From contig NC_049980.1 in assembly GCF_000003815.2 (NCBI RefSeq), forward strand, positions 3,325,338-3,389,337: 64,000 nt of DNA, read 5' to 3'. Positions 56,528 to 64,000 of this stretch are shown one piece after another. Under the pieces are notes generated by a model. That model was not told where the DNA came from, ran no database searches, and saw only the letters and a program-made list of their open reading frames with translations. A program made the translations under genes and the position numbers. Source of the stretch: Branchiostoma floridae. Lineage: Eukaryota; Chordata; Leptocardii; Amphioxiformes; Branchiostomatidae. The first letter of the stretch is position 1; each line of letters begins with the position of its first letter.

Positions 56528-56642
56528 ACATGCATAAATGCTGTGTGAATAAAATGATGAATTAGAACGACTAAAACAAAACAGAATAAGATAGACAATA
56601 AAATAAGACACTGCAAAATAATATGGAACACCTATTACGTGT

Positions 56643-57404
56643 TTTTTTTTAATTTTTTTTATTGCAACAGATAAATACATAACATGATGGCGACACTGAC
56701 TCAAGCTCAACATGTTTATTTTCGTGCCGTCATCAGAAACAAACTGAGAGTACAAAAGAACATTGAAACAAATACAGACAAGCAAAGCATTTAACAAAAA
56801 TAATGTCAAGTAACACAAAATAACAAAATCATAGGATATTCGGACAGGTACTCTGGGCCAAGCTGGTAGGATAGAGATTCACTTATTCAAATCTTTTTGT
56901 TTCTTTTATGAATGATTGTCCATGCTGTAGAAGTTTTTTGTTAATTGAGTTGGATAGAAATGCAGACCCTCGAGTCATTAAATGGACTAAATCATTATCC
57001 GAGATATCGTCCATGTTTATGGCAAATCCTACCAGCTTATGCAAGTTGCTGAGGAGGGAAATACGGTATTGGGTGTAGTTAGGGCAGTACAAAAAATAAT
57101 GATGAATACTTTCACAATGATGGCCACAGGCGCAAGCACTACTAGTAACAAGATTGCGAGAGTACAAGTTGGAGTTTAAACTATAAGTACCTAGACGGAA
57201 ACGAGTGAGAATAGCGCAAGTGAAACGAGGACCTATGTTGAAGTATGGAACAGAGACAGGGCGCACGGATTTCACAATTTTTTTCTTAAAATGAGGAAGA
57301 CTTAAGGAACTGTCGTGTTTGATACACGCACTAAGAAATAAGAAGATAATTTGTGACTTGGTAATGCATATGGCAAGGACATGAAGGACATAAGTCTTTA
57401 CCAT
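56643..57404 (-). mobile_element. 5'-truncated non-LTR (LINE) remnant, RT C-terminal domain
   Basis: A 173-residue frame (56883-57404) contains TRFRLGTYSLNSNLY, then CACGHHCESIHHYFLYCPNY, the Cys/His cluster found at the C-terminus of CR1/L2-type reverse transcriptases. The reverse-transcriptase core is missing. Downstream is a tail with TTGCAATAAA and an A-rich end at about 56643-56665. Confidence 0.72.
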
Positions 57405-57715
57405 TCATGTTGAAACAAGCCTTGCTTGTCAAAGCTAAACCTTGTGGGTTTTTTGATGAGTGTAGTTCTATGCTTGCTATGTACATGTGGTAGTGCTATT
57501 TCTGTTTGTTACCTGTTTGTTACAAACACCGAGTAATAAGAAAAATCGCCTTGGTAACGCTTACTGCAAGGAAATGAGTCCTACTTTTATTTATCGTTTA
57601 TCTTTTTTGAGAGTTAATCCTGTGGTTTTCTTTCATCCTAGGATATGTGATTTGGTGCTCTCTGTGTGGAAATTAGATGAATTTACATCTATTACCTGTT
57701 TGATACAAGCGCTAA

Positions 57716-58255
57716 GGCCACAGCAAGTAAATTTTATGGATGACATCCTCTGCACATTGCAAAAATAGTGCGATAGGGCGAAAAAAAACAAGATGGGTGA
57801 AAAAAACAAGATGGCTACATTTTCAAAAATTGGCACCATAAAGTTGTGATGACTGTTGTAAAAAGAAATAAAGGGACAAAACATGGCATCAGAGCCAACA
57901 ATGCATTCGTTCCTGTATTTAAGACATGTACTGGTGTGGTAAAAGTGACACTAGTGTGTTAGACTGGCATCACCAACACAGTTGGTAACCACATTCATAG
58001 CTTCCATATTGGTGTCACTTTTACAACTATCCAATAAGTTTCATTTATACAACTACAGTTTTGGGTACCTTGCAAGTACCACTTCTACAAGTACAACTAT
58101 TAGGCTACAACACAACATATTTGCTCAATTTGGTACTTTATCGTCATGTTGACCATCCCTGCAGAATAAAAAAAAAATTCTTTTTTTTTGTTCAGAAATC
58201 AGGCGAAAATTAATGCGCGCGCTGATGTCATCCATAAAATTTACTTGCTGTGGCC
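57716..58255. mobile_element. Harbinger-type MITE, copy 3
   Basis: Ends GGCCACAGCAAGTAAATTTT and TTACTTGCTGTGGCC, TAA on both sides (57713-57715, 58256-58258). 540 bp, opposite internal orientation to copies 1 and 2. Confidence 0.85.
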
Positions 58256-58629
58256 TAAGTAATAAAACTGACCACTCACACATTGAAACCGAAGCAGAAC
58301 AAGCCGGGATGAACAATTTGCAAAATTCGTGCCACATTCGGATGGGAATAACTAGTCTTTGTGTATTCCTGGGTATTTGTAGTGCATTCTAGACATTCTC
58401 ACTGCATTCCAGATATTATTTGGGTCAAATTCTGGCAGGATTTGAAGTGGCTTGCCGTTTTGGTTATCCGTCGAATGAGACCAGGATGATTCTAATAATG
58501 CAGTTGAATGCGGTCATACTGCAATTAGAACTTACACTTTAAATGTCGTTCGATATTTCTTCACTTCAAATGCACATGGAAATATTCCATCATTCATGTA
58601 TCATCAAAGTCATTTATGGACAGGAACCG

Positions 58630-58764
58630 TAATCTCCAACCAGATCCACGGTGCGTAATGTATAGTATCAAACTTCCGGTGCCTGTTTGACTCCCTTAGC
58701 CGGCTACATTCCTTGGCCAGCTTTGATACTATCTTATGGCACCGTAGGATCTGCTTGGAGATTA
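58630..58764. mobile_element. Foldback MITE with 9-bp TSD (MULE-like), copy 2
   Basis: Ends TAATCTCCAACCAGATCC and GGATCTGCTTGGAGATTA, perfect 9 bp duplication CAGGAACCG (58621-58629, 58765-58773). The core AGCCGGCTACATTCC matches AGCCGGCTATATTCC of copy 1. Confidence 0.85.
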
Positions 58765-59084
58765 CAGGAACCGACCATATACACTTCGGACGGCAAATTT
58801 AACCAATCAACATGATGAAAGTGACAGAAGCTTACGAGACGGACGCCCACAGCTATCGAAGTTACATACAGGCAGAGATCAAAGAAAACCTTGCAGACAA
58901 AACTAGCTGTATTAAGACATATTAAGATAGATAAAAGATAAATTGAACTTTAAGGCGGACTTATTTCCTTACAATAAGCGGTACTAGGGACTTCATGTTG
59001 AAACCGAATCAGCTGGAATCAAGCAGAACCAGCTGGAATAAAGAATTAGCAAAATTTCGTGCCACAGTTGGACGGGAATTCCAA

Positions 59085-59534
59085 ATGGGCCCAATACCTC
59101 TTCACATGAGAGGTAGAATGATCCGGAATGCCGTCTGAATGAAAATTCTTGTATATTCCTGGGTATTCGTAGTACATTCTGAAAATTCTCACTGCATTCC
59201 AGATATATGTGTTCAATCTTGTGTCCGGCCGGTTCTCTATCGAATGAGATCAGAATGTTTCACATAATGTTGGAATGCCTTAGAATGTGGTCGTTCTGCA
59301 GATAAAGAAGTTAGAATACACTTTGAATGCCGTTCGATATTTCTCCACCTCAAATGCACCTCTAAAGTTATGACCATGACAAAAACATACAGGACGGCCC
59401 CAAGAATAGGCAGAAATATATCTGGAACGCAGTGAGAATTTCTAAAATGCACTACGAATACCCAGGAATATATACAAAGAATAGTCATTCTGACGGCATT
59501 CCGGTTGATTCCGCTTCTCGTGTGAAGGGGCCAT
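59085..59534. repeat. Foldback element with about 120-bp arms
   Basis: Left arm CTCTTCACATGAGAGG...GGAATGCCGTCTGAATG, right arm its inverse ending TCTCGTGTGAAGGGGCC. Partial direct copies of the left arm lie at 58330-58560. Confidence 0.65.
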
Positions 59535-60510
59535 ACCGATTATTGCAAGAAAATGAGTCCTGATTGAAGTTTTATTTCATCTTTGATCTCTCTTGATCTA
59601 TCTTGTTGAAACTAGTCTCGCTTGTTAGAGCAAGGACGTTATATTACGTCCTTGGTTACAGTTAACCTTTTGGATTTCTTTGATCACAGTAAGTGTTCGA
59701 CGCTCGCTGAACGCTGTGTCATCATTCTGAAAATGAGATAAATTTCCATCTGTCTGATACAAGTAATGACCAATATCACTTATTATAGCAAGGAAATAAG
59801 CCGTACTTAAAGTTTGTGTCTTTTTTTTCTGCTTTTATCTGTCTTGATGCAGCTAATTTCGTGCGCATGAAAGAACCTTGTGGCATTCTTTGATCTCGAA
59901 TCTGCCAGTGTGGTTCGGAGCTGCGGCCGTCCACAGTCGTAAGCTATCAATTTACTCATGTTGATGGGTTAAATTGCCATCTTTGTGTATATGGTCGGTT
60001 CCCATCCATGCATGACTATAGTACATGTAGAATGTAAATGTACTATGACAGTTGTAGATGATATTTTGTACTATGAATGTAGGACACATTATTCGAAAAC
60101 AGGGGAGCGAGTCTCCGTGCGCCTCGCTTCCCGCGGACGAGACACAGAATGAGAGCCCCGGTGTGGTGGGCGGAAGTGTGAATAGGCAAGGACGGACACG
60201 CGTTGACCACGTGTGAGGTCAGACAAAGACCGGGGACTGGGTTGTCGTAAATTAATAAAAATGACATCACTGACATTTTTCCACCATTGTAATAAATTGT
60301 TCTTTAACAATGACCAAAACGACGTACCACGTACGATTGTTGCGTAATAAAGTTAATTTATTCATTCATATAACAAACATCACCAATTACATCTATTATC
60401 TGCTTGAAACAAGCGCTTAGTAGAAAAAAACAGATCACCCAGTAACGCTAATAGCAAGGAAAGTAGTTGTTTAAGCCTGATTTACGTTCATAGAGTTTTA
60501 TGTGTATGTA

Positions 60511-60690
60511 GTCCAGTGGTTAGCGGCCCTGCATCTGGACCTAGAAGCCTGGCTGTGTCGCCCATACACGAGCTATTGGAAACTATCGCAGTCCTTGGGA
60601 CGGGACGGTACGTGGCCATGGTGCACTGTCCATTGTGTTTGCTAAAGAGCTAAGGGAATTTCCCCGGTATCTCACCTCACCTCACCTAGT
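60511..60690 (+). mobile_element. tRNA-derived SINE
   Basis: A-box-like TAGTCCAGTGGTTAGCGG, then a body with GCAGTCCTTGGGACGGGACG and GCTAAAGAGCTAAGGGAA, and a (CACCT)n tail at 60671-60688. Same family as 24799-25000. Confidence 0.65.
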
Positions 60691-60917
60691 CCCATCCTCA
60701 TCAGGAGGGTCGGGGACCGTGGTTACCTCTTGCACAAGTCCTAGGTACAATGAATTGTAAATAGTACTGTACATTGCGTCTGTCTTCTCTGTTAGGATCA
60801 GTGGAAGAGTAGCTCTTAACTTCAGTGAGGCTAAAATGACTTGAGCATGTTCGAGAACCGACACACTAATAGATAACCTTCACGGTGATATACGGAACCT
60901 ATAGTAAGTTACATCCT

Positions 60918-61287
60918 TGGGGGGGGGGGGGGGGCATCCATCTGTCTCGAGAGACAATGGTAGGCAGGCAGTGTGGGTTAGGCGACCCGTCTACCCGGCC
61001 TGCACGTGACTTTTTAAGGTGAAGGAGGGGTATGCACTTCCTTCTCCTCCCTCTCGTCTACTAGCGCACTAACAGGGGCAAGTGCGTCCAGCGCGTAGGA
61101 CGGTCCCAGCAGATGCAGATTTAATTTGTTGTTTGGAGTTTCCGTCTCCTAGGAGGACGTCCGACCAAGGACTGAGTTAAGTGAAGAAAGTCGTGTAAAA
61201 GATCGGTGACCCGGCAGCCGGATTCGAACTCAGGACCTCTTGGTCCAACTGAGCCCAACGCGCTGCCGATTGCGCCACGCGATCTTA
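60918..61287 (-). mobile_element. tRNA-derived SINE with strong A and B boxes
   Basis: Minus strand starts TAAGATCGCGTGGCGCAATC (A box) with GAGTTCGAATCC (B box) about 45 nt on. The body ends TCTCTCGAGACAGATGGATG and a C-run (G-run at 60918-60933 on plus). The anticodon arm does not pair properly, so it is not a working tRNA. Confidence 0.75.
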
Positions 61288-62103
61288 CGCCACCCTTAAT
61301 TTCTAGTCTACCTTAATCAGCTCGTACCAACCCGCGTGACTAAAGAGCGCGTCCCTCTTGTCTCATGAATCCAATAGTAATATTTTAACTTATAATTAAC
61401 CCAAGCATGTATCATAGATACCAGACGTTTTATGACTGAATGAATTTTTTACTTAACCTTCAATTCACAATTCATATGCTGTGATTTGCCACTCATTGTT
61501 GTTTGTTTTTGAGTGTCTTTTTTGTTATTGTTGTTATTTTAGTGTTATTATTTCTGTAATTCTTATTTTCAGAGGTGTCGCTTATATTAACATTAGCTAA
61601 TAGCTAGAGTTCATCCACTTTGTCTTGTATCTTCTTGTTTTGTTGAATAAAAAAACCCCAGATAACTCAATCAATCAAAAACAGCAAGAACATTTCTACC
61701 GTAAGAAATACAAATCAATGAAGCAAAAACGCATGTCTTCATATGATATAAATATATTTCATCAAATAACATACCAATAATACATTTACCAATGTTACAT
61801 CATCCATGTCACACTTTGGCACAAAATCATCACTCAATGGAATTATTACTCACAAATTTCATTTAATGATCTAACAGAAGTTTTCGATAGCTTTAAACAA
61901 CCGACTTTATAGAACAGAAGCTTTTTGTTACTCCGAAGGACGGGCATACCGGCTGTACAAATACAGATACAGAAGCTGGTGTGTTACACCGAAGGGCGGT
62001 TATACCAGCTATACAGAAAAAGATACAGATACATAGTACAGAAGAGGACCATACAATATAAATCGATCTTCAATTACAAAAAAAAAACAAACGCCTAACT
62101 ACT
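61288..62103. other. Intergenic, no feature recognised
   Basis: AT-rich DNA with TTGAATAAAAAAA at 61642. 61920-62035 has two similar segments (GGACGGGCATACCGGCTGTA and GGGCGGTTATACCAGCTATA). Could include part of the GPCR 3' UTR. Confidence 0.4.
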
Positions 62104-62111
62104 TTAATTAA

Positions 62112-62278
62112 CGTGTAGGCGTAGCCTCTATAGCAGGCTCTCTAGGGCCGTTTTTGGCTCATAATACACTTTTGCTGGCCATTTCTTTTTGTACGGGGTC
62201 GCTGATTGCTGGCCTTTTCTGACTGCCGGCAGTCAAAAAAGGCCCTAGATAGCCTGCTATGGAGGCTACGCCTACACG
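62112..62278. mobile_element. Foldback element flanked by TTAATTAA
   Basis: Ends CGTGTAGGCGTAGCCTC and GAGGCTACGCCTACACG. TTAATTAA lies on both sides (62104-62111, 62279-62286). Because the flank is itself palindromic the duplication could be 4 or 8 bp. Confidence 0.75.
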
Positions 62279-62482
62279 TTAATTAAATCGAAACTGGCTG
62301 AACCTATCCTTTACCTGGCCCTGACAAAATAGATTTTCAATACAACACTCGACATGATGAACCAATTCTCTAACTTAATTAAGGGACTGTTTAGAAGACT
62401 GAGGTTTCATGCAGAAGATCAATAGACAGTTGGATCATCTTAGGTCTAACCGTCTTAATTATCTCATTTCTTTATCAGTGCT

Positions 62483-62540
62483 CTAAACTGATGTTTCATA
62501 CATGAAAACTTCTTTGGGAGCCGAATTTGGAGGATTGGTA
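62483..62540 (-). pseudogene. Second copy of the GPCR C-terminal tail
   Basis: Minus strand reads PPNSAPKEVFMYETSV then TAG, in register with PHSASPQDIVMYETSV-stop of the receptor 198 bp away. The DNA after the stop is also duplicated, down to about 62452. No receptor body precedes it. It may be a tandem-duplication relic or an unused alternative 3' end. Confidence 0.6.
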
Positions 62541-62680
62541 TCTTATTTTTTAATCATGAAAATAATTATTTTGGAAATATACGCTAACTTCAAAGATGAT
62601 GGTTACACATTTTAACCCATTTCTTTTACCAGAAGTTAATTCTTCATTCATCCTAATCATCCCATTTCTTTATCAGTGCT

Positions 62681-63835
62681 CTAAACTGATGTTTCATACA
62701 TGACAATATCTTGAGGAGAAGCCGAATGTGGAAGTGTTCTCACGTTTACCTCATTGTTTTCTTCCTCGAAGAATTCGTTCTCTTCCCGCCGCCGCCTACG
62801 AGCGACAGCCGCATCTCTCTTAATCTCGTGGAGGTAGTAACTGGGATGATCGGTGGTGGTCCAGGACTTGTTCCGCTTCATCCCCAGCGCGGACCGCAGG
62901 CTCTCCCGAAACTTCTGACTCGTGAAGACGTAGAGGATGGGGTTGGCGCAACTGTTGGCGTATGACATGACCATGGCGACGTGAAAAGCGAACGCAACGC
63001 CCGACGTCGGCTGCAGGTCTGCGATCAAGTTCACGAGCTGACACAGGTGGAACGGCAGCCAGCAGATCACGAAGGTCACGATCATAGCGAGGACTGTGTG
63101 CGTCACTTTTGTCCGCGTCCTGGAGGCGACCCTGGCCACTTCAGTGTGCGTGGACTCGTTTTGTTTGAGATGGCGCACGACTCGTAGGTAGGACACGCTG
63201 ATCACTACCAGTGGAATGACGAAGCCCACGATGAACATGTAAGAAATGAAAGCTTTGTACCAGATCAGGGAGTTTTCGGCGGGCCAGTCCAGCATGCACA
63301 TGTAGTCCGCGTTCCACATCTCCATGGCGTCGCTCACCACCATGACGGGGATGGACAGCAGGAAGGCCGCCGCCCACACTGAAAGGCTGACGGCGATCGC
63401 CACTTTCGGCCGGCGGAGATCGGGGTGGCTGGTGGCACGGACGATGGCCAGGTAGCGGTCCACGCTCAACACGGCCACGTTGAAGACGCTGTTGAACAGG
63501 TTCATAGCGTCCATAGATAAGACAATCTTACACATGGCTCTCCCGAACACCCATCTCTCCATGGCTGAGGATGCGGAGATGAAGGGGACACCGAGCATGA
63601 AAAGGGTGTCGGCTAGTGACAAGTTCAGAATGTAGTAACTCGTAGCGTCCTTTGTCTTCGTGTGTACCAACAGCGTGTAGATCACCAACAGGTTCCCCAC
63701 CAGGCCTAACGCCGTGACGAGGCCGTACACGGTGGGGGCAACGATTGCTGTGATGGCGTTCGGGACCGGCTGCGGTGTCAGGAGGCCATACGTGCCGTTA
63801 GGGAAGCTCCAATTCGCCGCTGAGGAGGCATTCAT
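62681..63835 (-). CDS. Class A GPCR, somatostatin/allatostatin-C receptor-like
   Basis: Seven-pass peptide receptor, 384 residues from the ATG with context GCCACCATGA. Upstream in-frame ATGs at 63874 and 63868 exist; the first has moderate context. Numbering from the chosen start: N-glycosylation sites N2, N8, N13; TM1 about 31-55 (GLVGN), TM2 66-88 (LSLAD), Cys102, Asp109 in LSMDAMN, DRYLAIV at 126, partner Cys180, TM5 194-217, CWLPF at 258, YANSCANPILY at 292-302. The TM3 Asp and the YANSCANPILY signature are those of somatostatin and allatostatin-C receptors, which couple mainly to Gi/o. The tail has a penta-Arg run, an acidic run and ends YETSV, a class I PDZ ligand. The coding region is uninterrupted. 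Opioid- or galanin-like identity is less likely. Confidence 0.9.
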   Translation of the reverse strand: MNASSAANWSFPNGTYGLLTPQPVPNAITAIVAPTVYGLVTALGLVGNLLVIYTLLVHTKTKDATSYYILNLSLADTLFMLGVPFISASSAMERWVFGRAMCKIVLSMDAMNLFNSVFNVAVLSVDRYLAIVRATSHPDLRRPKVAIAVSLSVWAAAFLLSIPVMVVSDAMEMWNADYMCMLDWPAENSLIWYKAFISYMFIVGFVIPLVVISVSYLRVVRHLKQNESTHTEVARVASRTRTKVTHTVLAMIVTFVICWLPFHLCQLVNLIADLQPTSGVAFAFHVAMVMSYANSCANPILYVFTSQKFRESLRSALGMKRNKSWTTTDHPSYYLHEIKRDAAVARRRRREENEFFEEENNEVNVRTLPHSASPQDIVMYETSV

Positions 63836-64000
63836 GGTGGCGGAGTGTCCGGTAAGAAAATTGAACATTTCCATAGCAAAAATTCTATAGAATGAAGTGT
63901 GGCAAACAGGCCTAGATGGAATCTTGCTGCCCAATGTAGGTACAGGAGGACCTAAAGTCTAAGGTATGTACAGGCCTGCTTGATCAAACTGTGATCACAG

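Larger units (their letters stand above)
57500..60480 (+). repeat. Spaced imperfect direct repeats
   Basis: The block GATACAAGC...AACGC...AGCAAGGAAATGAGTCCTAC recurs in decayed form near 57567, 59545, 59789 and 60451, with Harbinger-type, MULE-like and foldback elements between. It looks like an old repeat array broken up by insertions. Confidence 0.4.

Noticed and set aside
61200-61287. tRNA gene on the minus strand
   Set aside because: A and B boxes are good but the anticodon and acceptor arms do not pair, and a SINE body with a C-run tail follows.
62711-63377. Shorter open frames overlapping the GPCR
   Set aside because: Shadow frames of a GC-rich coding region.

Overview
The window reads as genomic DNA of a cephalochordate (amphioxus, Branchiostoma-like). 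It carries chordate genes with many short phase-conserved exons and GT-AG introns, separated by AT-rich introns packed with short non-autonomous DNA transposons, tRNA-derived SINEs and LINE remnants. The species call is an inference from gene sequence and repeat style.

Layout. 1-3780: repeats only, namely a LINE 3' end, a 1.1 kb TA-flanked element, a Harbinger-type MITE with another MITE nested in it, and two foldback elements. 3830-7535, minus strand: a complete four-exon ribosomal protein S15 gene (rps15) with poly(A) signal and 5' oligopyrimidine leader. 7536-8719: divergent interval between rps15 and the next gene. 8720-50828, plus strand: epb41l4a (band 4.1-like 4A / NBL4), a FERM-domain protein in 24 recognisable coding exons with a 15.6 kb first coding intron. 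50829-62100: intergenic DNA with a possible 3' UTR, a GT-rich tract, a Helitron-like element, a LINE remnant, foldback elements and SINEs. 62681-63835, minus strand: an intronless class A GPCR of the somatostatin/allatostatin-C receptor type.

The main genic anomaly is in epb41l4a. The exon expected to finish the FERM F3 lobe (the ACKHLWKC-type helix) is absent between 31594 and 33387. The flanking exons are in incompatible phases, so this sequence as given cannot encode an intact protein unless that exon lies elsewhere or was lost in assembly. Other genic oddities are two decayed copies of the exon 2 acceptor region just upstream of exon 2, a duplicated protein segment at the exon 21/22 boundary, and a second diverged copy of the GPCR C-terminal tail 198 bp downstream of the real one.

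The accessory part of the window is a good record of transposon insertion. Several families have readable target-site duplications: 2 bp TA, 3 bp TTA/TAA, 4 bp TTAA, 5 bp, 8 bp and 9 bp. Some elements are nested in others, which gives relative ages. The three genes have no evident shared pathway: rps15 is housekeeping, epb41l4a a membrane-cytoskeleton scaffold, and the GPCR a peptide receptor.
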